Below, piece after piece: positions 43,273-51,951 of a DNA stretch of 64,000 bases (its first letter is position 1; the number at the start of each line of letters is the position of its first letter). This stretch comes from an uncultured Lachnospiraceae bacterium (GTDB lineage: Bacteria; Bacillota; Clostridia; Lachnospirales; Lachnospiraceae), in contig CAJUED010000014.1 in the NCBI GenBank assembly GCA_910585075.1, forward strand, positions 20,937 to 84,936. Direction: 5' to 3'. Position numbers and translations under genes: made by a program. The notes below the pieces were generated by a model, which did no database searches, was not told the DNA's origin, and saw nothing but the letters and a program-made list of their open reading frames with translations.

Positions 43273-44742
43273 ATGGGATTAAGTGAAGCGCAGAAGATAG
43301 AACGTTCAGAATATCTGGAGAACAATCTGGAGATAACAGAGTGTTCCCAGAGAAAGCCTTATGCTTTTATCAGTTATGCAAGCGACAACTGGAAAACAGT
43401 GTTTCAGTCAGTGGTTGTGCCTATGCAGAATCAGTATGGCCTGCGTGTGTATGCGGACAAGGCCTTTGACAAGGTAAACGACAAATGGATCGTACCTATG
43501 CTTCGAAACGTCCGGGGAGCGGATGTGATGATTGCATTTGTAAGCCAGAGCTACATAGAGAGCTACGCCTGCTTTTTGGAGCTTTTAACTGCAGTCAACA
43601 ATAAAAAACAGGTGGTGTTTGTGTCCCTTGAGGAGCAGCTTCACCTGGGGGATACCACCGATCAGCCCGTTGTGGAGCGTGGGGTAAAAAACGAGATACT
43701 CAATCAGGGCGCTAATATTGCCACCAATACAAATAATACGTCAAACGATTTGATGAGGGCGATGAAGTCCGCTTTCACAAGTATTTCAACCCTGTTAGAG
43801 CAGGACGCCCTGTCAAAATACGATATTTCGGATGCGTTTATCAACTTTTTCCGTGATGCATCTATTAATAAAAAAACCATAAACGACTTAAATGCGGTAA
43901 GGGGTACCATTGAATCTGTCAGCATGGATGTGTTTGACAAGTCGCTGATAGGAAGGCCGCTGCCCAGGAAAAGGGCACCGGAACCTGCGCCTGCCCCCAG
44001 GGTGCAAAGTGCCGCAGAGCAGCAATCCGGTACGGCATCTGCCGAACAGCAGCCCGGAGCAGGAACTGCCTATCAGCAGTCAGAGCAACAACCCGGAGCA
44101 GGAGCTGCCTATCAGCAGCCAGCACAGCAGTCCGGTGCGCAGCCGGAGTCTGTAACCCGCCAGTCAATGCAGAAGTCCACATCCGGGACGGATAAGGGGA
44201 TAAAGTCCGCACCCGGCAGCGGTGGGAAAAATCCCAAAGTCCTTGTGGCTGTTGCCGCCGTATGTCTTGTGGCGGTAATCGGTATTATCATTACAGTTAC
44301 CTCCCCCAAAAAGGTAACGGATGTTTCTTACAGGTCAGGAACAAGCACGGGTGTGTATACCGGCGAATGGAAGAATGACGAGCCCAACGGCCAGGGAACC
44401 ATTATATGGGATAATGATGGGAGTACATACACAGGAGAATGGAAAGACGGTCTGGAAAACGGCCAGGGAACTTATACTTATTCGGATGGAAGTACCTATA
44501 CGGGTGAATTGGTAAATGGTCTTGCCGAGGGAGAAGGCACTTACCGGGGGGCAGATGGCAGCGTATATGTGGGGGCGTGGAAAGCCGGCTTTATCACCGG
44601 CCAGGGTACTAACACCTATGCAAACGGGGATACCTACACAGGAGAGTGGAAGGATAATTATCCTGACGGTCAGGGCACTTATACTTATGCAGATGGAACG
44701 GTACAAACCGGTACGTGGCAGAACGGTAAGTTTATGGGGTAA
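43273..44742 (+). CDS. TIR-transmembrane-MORN repeat protein
   Basis: The 489-residue protein begins with a TIR domain: FISYAS (32-37), a VYADKAFD box-2-like stretch, IAFVSQSY, and Glu103 in YACFLE at the position of the catalytic glutamate of NAD-cleaving TIR domains. A Pro/Gln/Ala-rich linker with repeated AYQQ and QQPGAG units (about 240-310) leads to one membrane helix (about 323-342) and six MORN repeats of about 23 residues (360-489; YTGEWKDGLENGQGTYTY pattern). If the TIR is inside, the MORN part is outside the cell. A strong GGAAGGAG ribosome site and the 35-base gap show that it is co-transcribed with the RyR gene. Confidence 0.87.
   Translation: MGLSEAQKIERSEYLENNLEITECSQRKPYAFISYASDNWKTVFQSVVVPMQNQYGLRVYADKAFDKVNDKWIVPMLRNVRGADVMIAFVSQSYIESYACFLELLTAVNNKKQVVFVSLEEQLHLGDTTDQPVVERGVKNEILNQGANIATNTNNTSNDLMRAMKSAFTSISTLLEQDALSKYDISDAFINFFRDASINKKTINDLNAVRGTIESVSMDVFDKSLIGRPLPRKRAPEPAPAPRVQSAAEQQSGTASAEQQPGAGTAYQQSEQQPGAGAAYQQPAQQSGAQPESVTRQSMQKSTSGTDKGIKSAPGSGGKNPKVLVAVAAVCLVAVIGIIITVTSPKKVTDVSYRSGTSTGVYTGEWKNDEPNGQGTIIWDNDGSTYTGEWKDGLENGQGTYTYSDGSTYTGELVNGLAEGEGTYRGADGSVYVGAWKAGFITGQGTNTYANGDTYTGEWKDNYPDGQGTYTYADGTVQTGTWQNGKFMG
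44350..44739 (+). repeat. Six MORN-encoding tandem units of about 69 bases
   Basis: The 3' part of the TIR gene consists of six diverged 69-base units, each encoding one MORN motif of the form GxxYxGEWKxGxxxGxGT. Copies 2 and 5 are the most alike. This is coding repetition, not a CRISPR array. Confidence 0.85.
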
Positions 44743-44799
44743 GTAAGAGGGAAGACGGCCCAAAGTTTGCGGGTTGTGGAAGGAGGCATGTTTATTACT

Positions 44800-46365
44800 A
44801 TGAAGCTGGAAGAACTGCTGCAATTTCATGAAATTATGATTCAGTGTCACGACAACCCTGACGCGGATGCCATTGCCAGTGGATATGCTCTTTTTTCCTA
44901 TTTTAAGACCAGAGGAAAAAAGGTACGGTTTATCTACGGAGGCCGTCAGCCCATTCGGAAAAGTAATCTGGTGCTGATGGTGGAGATACTGGATATCCCT
45001 GTTGAATTTGTCAGGAGCTTAGAAGAAGAACCGGAGCTTTTGCTTACGGTGGACTGTCGGTATGGGGAGAAGAATGTGCAATGTTTTTCCGCAGGGATGG
45101 TGGCGGTAATTGACCATCATAAAGTCTGCCCGAAAGAGATTCCTTCTCTTTGCGAGATTCGGGATAATTATGGCGCCTGCGCCACTGTGGTGTGGGATAT
45201 GCTTTTGGAAGCGGGATTTGACGCCGGGAAAGATGAAAGGCTGTCTACGGCCCTGTATTACGGGCTCTTTATGGATACGGGGAAATTACAGGAGCTTCGT
45301 CATCCCAAGGATAAAGATATGCGTGATGCGCTGGAATTTCGGTGCAATAAGGGAAGCCTTTTCCTCTTTCAGAACAGCAATCTGTCCCTGGAGGAGCTGC
45401 GGATTGCCGGGCAGGCGCTGGCAAACTATGATTACCATCCGGAGAACCGGTTTGCCATTGTTGAGGCAAAACGGTGCGACCCCAATATTCTGGGGGTTAT
45501 CAGCGATATGCTGATAGAAGTGGATTCCGTGGACACCTGTATTGCCTATTGCATACTGGATGATGGCGCAAAGCTTTCCGTGAGAAGCTGCGTGCAGCAG
45601 ACCCGGGCGGACGAATTGGCCGGCTTCGTAGCGGAGGGGCTGGGATCGGGAGGGGGCCATGCCCGGAAATCAGGAGGGTTTCTACGGGAGGACCTTCTGA
45701 TGCAGGAATATGAGAGCAGATACAGCCTGGCGAAGCCGGAGAAAACCGGTGATTGTGTGCGCCGTCTGCTTGGAGATAAAATGGAGCTCTATTTCAGGGA
45801 ACAGGAGATTATCCATGTGGGCTCAAAGGACGTTCCGGACTTATCCATGGAGCCGGTTTATCAGAAAAAACGCCTGCCCATCGGCTATGTGAAGGCCACA
45901 GACCTTTATCCCGCAGGCACTAAGGTGGAGGTCCGTATGCTGGAGGGAGATATTCCTTTTACCATCAAAGAGGATACCTACTTTATGATTGGAGTGGAGG
46001 CCGAGGTCTACAAAAATGACGAGGCATATTTCCTTGCCCACAACGACCCGGTGGATATACCTTATCAGTTTCAGGGGGAGTATGCGCCCACAGTCCACGA
46101 GGCGGTCAGCACGGTGGGGCCGGAGGAAGGCGTCGGGGAGCGGAAAAATCTGAAGGATTTTGCAAAGACCTGTATTCCCAGGGACAGCTCTTTCGTCCAT
46201 GGACGCAGGCTCACTCGGCGGACAAAAGTGTTCGTGCCCTGGAGTGACAGCTACCTGCTGGGGGTTCCCGGAGACTGGCTGGTTAGCAGGAGGGAAAAGC
46301 CGGGGGATGTCTATATTGTAAAAGCGGATATTTTTGCGAAAACTTATACACCTGTAAAACAGTAG
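44800..46365 (+). CDS. DHH/DHHA1-family phosphoesterase with C-terminal extension
   Basis: The product has the DHH-type metal motifs QCHDNPDADAIASG near the start, TVDCR, VIDHHK (about 100-105) and a DHHA1 glycine motif GSGGGHARKSGG near residue 285, so it should hydrolyse phosphodiester bonds, as do the nano-RNase/pAp phosphatases and cyclic-dinucleotide phosphodiesterases. About 200 further residues contain two segments of the type VPGDWLVSR with YIVKADIFAKTY, unlike stand-alone NrnA. I chose ATG 44800, which gives the typical MKLEELL start, with AGGAGG 13 bases upstream; ATG 44788 sits only 1 base after that site. It lies 57 bases after the TIR gene on the same strand, so a shared transcript is possible. 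Confidence 0.8.
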   Translation: MKLEELLQFHEIMIQCHDNPDADAIASGYALFSYFKTRGKKVRFIYGGRQPIRKSNLVLMVEILDIPVEFVRSLEEEPELLLTVDCRYGEKNVQCFSAGMVAVIDHHKVCPKEIPSLCEIRDNYGACATVVWDMLLEAGFDAGKDERLSTALYYGLFMDTGKLQELRHPKDKDMRDALEFRCNKGSLFLFQNSNLSLEELRIAGQALANYDYHPENRFAIVEAKRCDPNILGVISDMLIEVDSVDTCIAYCILDDGAKLSVRSCVQQTRADELAGFVAEGLGSGGGHARKSGGFLREDLLMQEYESRYSLAKPEKTGDCVRRLLGDKMELYFREQEIIHVGSKDVPDLSMEPVYQKKRLPIGYVKATDLYPAGTKVEVRMLEGDIPFTIKEDTYFMIGVEAEVYKNDEAYFLAHNDPVDIPYQFQGEYAPTVHEAVSTVGPEEGVGERKNLKDFAKTCIPRDSSFVHGRRLTRRTKVFVPWSDSYLLGVPGDWLVSRREKPGDVYIVKADIFAKTYTPVKQ

Positions 46366-46524
46366 TATGAAAATAAATTTTTTAATTATCCATAAAAGCG
46401 GCAGCTTTGATACGTATCTTCTTTAACAGGGTAACCACAGGGCGATGCGGAAAGCAAAGGAAGGAAAGCCGTAATTTCCGGGAGCCGTGCCGCCGTCGGA
46501 ATTTGTAGAAATGGAGGGTTTATT

Positions 46525-47661
46525 ATGAAAAGTTTTACAGGGGTATTGGGAACATCAGGTAAGAAGGAAAGAATGGGAAAAAGAAGAAATGCTTTCGTGC
46601 TTCTTTTGGCGCTGGCGCTTTTGATGTCAGGCTGCGGAGCGGGCGGCGCATCCAAGACACAGGCGTCTATGGAAATGGCTGCAGACATGGAAATGTCTGT
46701 GGATACGGCGGCAGCCTCTGCGGGCGGAGCCTATGACAATGGCTATTCGGAGAGCTATTCCATGGACATGGAAGAAGCTGTGGCCGAGGAAATGGATATG
46801 GCTGCGGAGGAAGGCGGGGCGCAAACGCCAAAGGTGAACAGCACACAGAGGAAGCTGATTAAAAATGTGGATCTTGAGGTGGAGACGGAGACCTTTGAGG
46901 ACTTGCTTGCGGACGTGAGGAAAAGGACGGAACAGTTTGGCGGATACATAGAAGAAAGCTATGCTTATAACGGCAGCAATTACTATGGAAAGAGTAATCG
47001 GAACGCCAACCTGACCATCCGCATTCCGGCGGAGCGGCTGGAGGAATTTCTGGCAGTTGTATCGGAAAGTTCCAATGTGATCAGCCGCAACGAAAGCGTT
47101 ACGGATGTAACCTTACAATACGTGGATATGGAAAGCCACAAGAAGGCTCTGACAGCAGAACAGGAAAGGCTTTTAGAGCTTCTTGAACAGGCGGAAACCA
47201 TTGAAGATATCATCACCCTTGAGAGCAGACTCTCGGATGTACGCTATCAGTTAGAGAGTATGGAATCCCAGCTTCGGACTATGGATAATCAGGTTTCCTA
47301 CAGCACAGTATATTTGTATATCAATGAGGTTACCAAATACACGCCTGTGAAGGAACAGACCCCATGGGAAAAGATTTCCACAGGTTTTGCAGCCAGTCTC
47401 AGTGATGTTGGCAGAGGGCTGTTGAATTTTGGGATTGATTGTGTTATCAACTTGCCTTATATTATTTTGTGGGCGATTATTTTTGTTGTTGCCTTTTTGG
47501 TGATTCGTCTGGTGATCAGGCTGATAAAAAGAAAAAGGGCAAAAGCACAGAAGGTAAAGACACCAGGTGAGATGGGCAGGAAAATATCCGGCCTGCTGCA
47601 AAAAAATGTCCGGCAGGAAAAATACACGGGCGAAGATACAACTGACAAAAAAGAAATTTGA
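46525..47661 (+). CDS. DUF4349 lipoprotein
   Basis: The 378-residue protein has a long signal region ending in the lipobox LLMSGC, a Met/Ala/Glu-rich low-complexity stretch and the DUF4349 domain (from TQRKLIKNVDLEVET to VYLYINEV), which includes a coiled coil, followed by a C-terminal membrane helix (about 305-335) and a basic tail. Anchoring at both ends of the mature domain is characteristic of this family, whose function is unknown. GGAGGG lies 6 bases before ATG 46525, so I kept this start although a second Met precedes the basic signal sequence. The preceding 160 bases show no promoter or gene. Confidence 0.88.
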   Translation: MKSFTGVLGTSGKKERMGKRRNAFVLLLALALLMSGCGAGGASKTQASMEMAADMEMSVDTAAASAGGAYDNGYSESYSMDMEEAVAEEMDMAAEEGGAQTPKVNSTQRKLIKNVDLEVETETFEDLLADVRKRTEQFGGYIEESYAYNGSNYYGKSNRNANLTIRIPAERLEEFLAVVSESSNVISRNESVTDVTLQYVDMESHKKALTAEQERLLELLEQAETIEDIITLESRLSDVRYQLESMESQLRTMDNQVSYSTVYLYINEVTKYTPVKEQTPWEKISTGFAASLSDVGRGLLNFGIDCVINLPYIILWAIIFVVAFLVIRLVIRLIKRKRAKAQKVKTPGEMGRKISGLLQKNVRQEKYTGEDTTDKKEI

Positions 47662-47685
47662 GACGTTTTGGAATGAGGGAAGAAG

Positions 47686-48588
47686 ATGAATGACCAGTAT
47701 AAATCCGGGTTTGCCGCGCTGATTGGCAGGCCTAACGTAGGAAAATCCACATTGATGAACTGTCTGATCGGGCAGAAGATTGCGATCACGTCCAATAAGC
47801 CCCAGACCACAAGGAACCGTATCCAGACAGTCTATACTTCCGGGGAAGGACAGATTGTCTTCGTGGATACGCCGGGAATCCATAAGGCCAAAAACCGGCT
47901 GGGGGATTATATGGTGAATGTGGCCAACCGCAGCCTTAAGGAAGTAGATGTGATTTTGTGGCTGGTGGAGCCTTCCAATTTTATAGGCGCCGGGGAGAGA
48001 CATATTATATCCCAGCTGCAAAAAATTTATACCCCGGTGATACTGGTCATCAATAAAATCGACAAGGTTAAAAGAGAAGAACTGCTTGCATTTATAGATA
48101 CTTACCGGAAAGAAATGGATTTTGCCGAGATTGTGCCGGTGTCCGCATTAAAAGGGGAGAATACGGATGAGCTCATAAAATGCATTATGGCTTATCTGCC
48201 CTACGGGCCAGCCTTCTATGACGAGGATGTGGTTACCGACCAGCCGGAACGCCAGATTGTTGCGGAACTGATACGGGAAAAGGCACTCCGCTGTCTGGAT
48301 GAGGAAATCCCTCATGGGATTGCAGTCACCATAGAGCGGATGAAGCAGAGGGGAAAAATCGTTGATATTGACGCAACGATTGTCTGCGAAAAGGATTCCC
48401 ACAAAGGAATCATCATCGGAAAACAGGGGACTATGCTGAAAAAAATCGGCACAAATGCCCGGAGAGATATTGAGGATATGCTGGAATGCAAGGTAAATCT
48501 TCAGCTTTGGGTGAAGGTAAAAAAGGACTGGCGGGACAGCGATTTCCTTTTGAAAAATTTTGGGTATAATCCCAGAGACAACGAATAG
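47686..48588 (+). CDS. era: GTPase Era
   Basis: Era binds 16S rRNA near its 3' end and guides maturation of the small ribosomal subunit. The 300-residue protein has GTPase motifs GRPNVGKS (14-21), the TTRNR switch, DTPGIHKAKNRLG, NKIDK and SALKGEN, plus the C-terminal KH domain with the GxxG-type loop in IIIGKQGTMLKKIG. GAGGGAAGA precedes the ATG. It is followed by yqzL and recO, the common Firmicute arrangement. Confidence 0.97.
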   Translation: MNDQYKSGFAALIGRPNVGKSTLMNCLIGQKIAITSNKPQTTRNRIQTVYTSGEGQIVFVDTPGIHKAKNRLGDYMVNVANRSLKEVDVILWLVEPSNFIGAGERHIISQLQKIYTPVILVINKIDKVKREELLAFIDTYRKEMDFAEIVPVSALKGENTDELIKCIMAYLPYGPAFYDEDVVTDQPERQIVAELIREKALRCLDEEIPHGIAVTIERMKQRGKIVDIDATIVCEKDSHKGIIIGKQGTMLKKIGTNARRDIEDMLECKVNLQLWVKVKKDWRDSDFLLKNFGYNPRDNE

Positions 48589-48773
48589 AAAAAAGAAAAC
48601 AGTAAACCCTAATATCATTGACGTATATGTGGGTCACAAGAAGATGCGGCGGTCTGCATGGAAAACTGCTTTTGCAGACTGCCGATTTCGGGGCGCGGAC
48701 GGCCGGGCGGCGAAGCGCGAAGGGCATCGATGTGACGGCATATATGTCATATTCTGGTATCAGGGGGCACAAG

Positions 48774-48935
48774 ATGAAAGTAGTAAATTACTGGGAACAA
48801 TTTTTAAGTACAGGAAATATCAACGATTATCTGGCCTACCGGGAGGGAGAAGAAGCGGCAGGTTCAAAAGAGGATGAGGGAGCCAGACAGGGTGCAGGAA
48901 CAGATCAGTGTTACAGGGATGATACTAAAGGCTGA
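48774..48935 (+). CDS. yqzL: YqzL-like small protein
   Basis: The 53-residue protein starts MKVVNYWEQFLSTGNINDYL, matching the pattern W-x2-F-x2-TG-x-I-x2-YL of the YqzL family, which is typically encoded between era and recO. The rest is polar and probably disordered. AGGGGG precedes the ATG. Its 3' end overlaps the start of recO by 44 to 62 bases depending on the recO start, in another frame. The function of YqzL is unknown. The 185 bases between era and this gene show no other reading frame with a ribosome site. Confidence 0.68.
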   Translation: MKVVNYWEQFLSTGNINDYLAYREGEEAAGSKEDEGARQGAGTDQCYRDDTKG

Positions 48936-49548
48936 GCCAGTCGGGGAATATGACAGGCGGGTTGTGATACTTACAAGGGAACGGGGAAAGATAGCAGCGT
49001 TTGCAAGGGGGTCCAGAAAACAGGGCAGCAGGCTGTTAGCTTCCACCAATCCCTTTTGTTTTGGGCAGTTTCGGATGTATGAGGGAAAGACGGCCTACGG
49101 AGTGACGGAGGCTTCCATCAGCAATTATTTTGAAGGGTTTCGGGAAAATTTTGAGGCTGCCTGTTATGGCATGTATTTTCTGGAAATGATGGACTACTAT
49201 ACAAGAGAAAACAGTGATGAAAAGGAAATGCTGAAGCTCCTGTATCAGTCCCTGCGGGCTCTTTTACATCAGGGGTTTTCCAATCAGCTGATTCGGTACA
49301 TATTTGAGATCAAAGCCCTTGCCTTAAACGGAGAGTATCCGGGACTGCCGGGGAGAAAGCAGCCTTATCTTTCCGGAACAATTTACGCGGTAAATTACAT
49401 TGTGAATTCTTCCATAGAAAAGCTATATACTTTTACAGTGACGGAGCAGGTACTTGAACAGTTGAAGGAGATAACGGACATCTACAGGAACCGTTTTATG
49501 GACAGGAAAATGAAAAGTCTGGAAATAATATATGAAATTCAATGTTGA
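48892..49548 (+). CDS. recO: DNA repair protein RecO
   Basis: RecO helps load RecA at gaps together with RecF and RecR. The protein has the OB-fold start VTGMILKAEPVGEYDRRVVILTRE-type sequence followed by GKIAAFARGSRK and the alpha-helical C-terminal part (EMMDYYTRENSDEKEML). It is about 218 residues, short for the family, and lacks the paired CxxC zinc site of many RecO proteins. The start is either GTG 48892, with AGGGAG 9 bases upstream, or ATG 48874; I prefer the GTG. It overlaps yqzL, indicating coupling. Confidence 0.9.
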   Translation: MQEQISVTGMILKAEPVGEYDRRVVILTRERGKIAAFARGSRKQGSRLLASTNPFCFGQFRMYEGKTAYGVTEASISNYFEGFRENFEAACYGMYFLEMMDYYTRENSDEKEMLKLLYQSLRALLHQGFSNQLIRYIFEIKALALNGEYPGLPGRKQPYLSGTIYAVNYIVNSSIEKLYTFTVTEQVLEQLKEITDIYRNRFMDRKMKSLEIIYEIQC

Positions 49549-49573
49549 AAAACAGGGATAAGTCATATATAAT
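49545..49573 (+). promoter_or_regulatory. Promoter overlapping the recO stop
   Basis: TTGAAA (49545-49550) and TATAAT (49568-49573) are separated by 17 bases and sit right at the end of recO, so the following lipoprotein gene starts its own transcript. Confidence 0.78.
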
Positions 49574-49644
49574 GGATTGGGTATAAATTTAGTGTACTTT
49601 GTGCACATTCAATTTGCGGGATACCGGAAATACGGAGGGCTTTT

Positions 49645-50262
49645 ATGAAAAGGAGCTTTAAGATATTCAAAAAAATGATAATAAGCGCACTGGTGCTTTC
49701 CCTGATGCTTACCTTTTGTGCCTGTGGCAGTGATGGCGGGCAGGAGAGCGGTACTTTTCTTTCCCTTTTAAAGGATGGCTCCATCCAGTCTGATATAGAA
49801 GAAAGCTTTGAAGAAAGCTACTATGATAAGGATGAACTGCAGCAGTCCATTGAAGCACAAGTAGCTGACTATAATGGTCTTGCAGGGGCGGGAAAGATAA
49901 CCCTTGAAAAGGTGGAAGTGAAAGACAGTTTGGCTTTGGTGAAGCTGAACTATGCAGGCGCAAAGGATTATGCGGATTTTAACAAGGTGCGCTTTTTTGT
50001 CGGAACCGCTGCAGAAGCGGAAGGCGCAGGGTACGACCTTAATGTGGTTTTAAGCAGTGTGAAAGATGCGGGGGAGACAATCGGCAAAGCGGATATTTTA
50101 GCCCTGGGGGATGAAAAGCTCCTGGTGGCAGATATAAATGAAGAAATTAAATTAAGCGGAAAAGCGATTTATGCAAGTGATAATGCGGTTGTAGCTTCTG
50201 ATGGAAAAACGGTAAAGCGTGTGGAAGGCGGAGAAGGGCCGGTTTACGTAGTCTATAAATAA
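49645..50262 (+). CDS. Predicted lipoprotein of unknown function
   Basis: The 205-residue product has a basic start, a hydrophobic signal and a cysteine in FCACG that should be lipidated (about residue 27). The mature part includes an acidic helix-rich segment and beta strands, with no motif I recognise. GGAGGG precedes the ATG and a good promoter lies 70 bases upstream, so the gene is expressed independently of recO. The 188-base gap to the next gene shows no clear promoter or T-box. Confidence 0.68.
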   Translation: MKRSFKIFKKMIISALVLSLMLTFCACGSDGGQESGTFLSLLKDGSIQSDIEESFEESYYDKDELQQSIEAQVADYNGLAGAGKITLEKVEVKDSLALVKLNYAGAKDYADFNKVRFFVGTAAEAEGAGYDLNVVLSSVKDAGETIGKADILALGDEKLLVADINEEIKLSGKAIYASDNAVVASDGKTVKRVEGGEGPVYVVYK

Positions 50263-50450
50263 TATCCTGACAGTATTGGAAATTTCTGCCGGGTAGCTGG
50301 AAAATTTTAATGTATGATTCGTAAAAGGCCGGTATTGGCTGTGATGAAATCCATATATTAATTGACCCGAATGTTCAGATGGTGAATTCGAACAGTGAGA
50401 GTGGCAGATATATGAAACGATAAAAGCTTAATGAGAGAGGAAAGTGTATT

Positions 50451-51839
50451 ATGGAAAAAACAATGGAAAAAATTGTTGCCCTGGCTAAGGGCAGAGGATT
50501 CGTGTATCCTGGTTCCGAAATTTACGGCGGTCTTGCAAACACCTGGGATTACGGAAACTTGGGTGTGGAGTTAAAGAACAATGTAAAGAAAGCATGGTGG
50601 CAGAAGTTCATTATGGAAAACCCCTACAACGTGGGAGTTGACTGCGCCATCTTAATGAACCCCCAGACCTGGGTAGCCTCAGGACATCTGGGAAGCTTCT
50701 CTGACCCTTTGATGGACTGTAAGGAATGCCATGAGCGTTTCCGGGCAGACAAGGTGATTGAGGATTTTGCAGCGGAAAATAACATTGCCCTTGACGGCAG
50801 TATAGACGGCTGGAGTCAGGAGAAAATGAAAAATTTTATTGAGGAACACAAAATTCCCTGTCCCTCCTGTGGTAAGCACAATTTTACGGATATCCGTCAG
50901 TTTAACCTGATGTTCAAGACCTTCCAGGGTGTTACGGAGGATGCCAAGAACACGGTTTATTTAAGACCGGAGACGGCCCAGGGTATTTTTGTAAACTTTA
51001 AGAATGTACAGCGGACTTCCCGCAAGAAAATTCCTTTTGGAATCGGACAGATTGGCAAGTCCTTCCGTAACGAGATAACACCCGGTAACTTTACCTTCAG
51101 AACCAGAGAGTTTGAGCAGATGGAGCTTGAGTTTTTCTGTGAGCCGGACACGGACCTTGAATGGTTTGCCTACTGGAAGCAGTTCTGTATTGACTGGCTT
51201 AAGAGCCTTGGCATGAAAGAGGACGAGATGCGTGTCCGCGACCATGAGAAGGAAGAATTATCCTTCTACTCGAAGGCCACAACAGACATTGAGTTTTTGT
51301 TCCCCTTTGGCTGGGGCGAGCTCTGGGGTATTGCGGACAGAACCGATTATGACCTGACACAGCATCAGAATGTTTCCGGTCAGGACCTTACTTATTTTGA
51401 CGACCAGAAAAACGAAAGATATGTGCCTTATGTAATTGAACCCTCTTTGGGAGCAGACCGTGTGGTTCTTGCTTTCTTGTGCGCGGCTTATGATGAGGAG
51501 GAAATCGGCGAGGGTGATGTTCGTACCGTGCTTCACTTCCATCCTGCCCTTGCGCCTGTGAAAATTGGCGTGCTGCCTCTTTCCAAGAAACTGGGAGATG
51601 GCGCGTTTAAGATTTATGAACAGCTGTCAAAGAAATATAACTGTGAGTATGATGACAGAGGCAATATCGGAAAGAGATACCGCCGCCAGGACGAGATTGG
51701 TACGCCGTTCTGCGTAACCTATGATTTTGATTCTGAGACGGACGGGTGCGTGACGGTCCGCTTCAGAGATTCCATGGAGCAGGAGAGAGTGGCAATTGAC
51801 GGCCTGGACGCATATTTTGCTGAGAAGCTTGCTTTCTAA
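50451..51839 (+). CDS. glyQS: Glycyl-tRNA synthetase (single-chain, dimeric type)
   Basis: The 462-residue protein is the alpha2 form of GlyRS, distinct from the alpha2-beta2 GlyQ/GlyS pair. It starts MEKIVALAKGRGFVYPGSEIYGG-like, contains a zinc-binding CPSCGKHNFTD segment, class II motif 2 around IGKSFRNEITPGNFTFRTREFEQMELEFF and motif 3 in EPSLGADRVVLAFL, followed by the C-terminal anticodon-binding domain (about 370-462). GAGAGGAAAG precedes ATG 50451, with ATG 50463 as a less likely alternative. Its position after recO matches the usual Firmicute gene order. Confidence 0.96.
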   Translation: MEKTMEKIVALAKGRGFVYPGSEIYGGLANTWDYGNLGVELKNNVKKAWWQKFIMENPYNVGVDCAILMNPQTWVASGHLGSFSDPLMDCKECHERFRADKVIEDFAAENNIALDGSIDGWSQEKMKNFIEEHKIPCPSCGKHNFTDIRQFNLMFKTFQGVTEDAKNTVYLRPETAQGIFVNFKNVQRTSRKKIPFGIGQIGKSFRNEITPGNFTFRTREFEQMELEFFCEPDTDLEWFAYWKQFCIDWLKSLGMKEDEMRVRDHEKEELSFYSKATTDIEFLFPFGWGELWGIADRTDYDLTQHQNVSGQDLTYFDDQKNERYVPYVIEPSLGADRVVLAFLCAAYDEEEIGEGDVRTVLHFHPALAPVKIGVLPLSKKLGDGAFKIYEQLSKKYNCEYDDRGNIGKRYRRQDEIGTPFCVTYDFDSETDGCVTVRFRDSMEQERVAIDGLDAYFAEKLAF

Positions 51840-51877
51840 AATATAGAGGTTGTGGTATTTTGTAACGAGATTCAGTG

Positions 51878-51919
51878 ACAGTCCGGATTGTGCAAAGGAG
51901 ATTTTGCATGCCGGGCTGT
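51878..51919 (+). promoter_or_regulatory. Long hairpin between the glycyl- and alanyl-tRNA synthetase genes
   Basis: ACAG-x-CCGG at 51878-51886 pairs with CCGG-x-CTGT at 51911-51919, with an inner TGCAAA/TTTGCA stem whose loop holds GGAGA. There is no T tract, so it is not a simple terminator. It may control expression or stability of the alaS mRNA. Confidence 0.6.
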
Positions 51920-51951
51920 AGCATATAGTGTGGAAATGAGGAGACGGACAA

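Noticed and set aside
44350..44739. Repeated units in the TIR gene as a non-coding repeat array
   Set aside because: They encode MORN repeats in one continuous frame.
50263..50450. T-box leader before the glycyl-tRNA synthetase gene
   Set aside because: No AGGGTGG-x-ACCGCG element or specifier stem is visible; the same holds before alaS and asnS.
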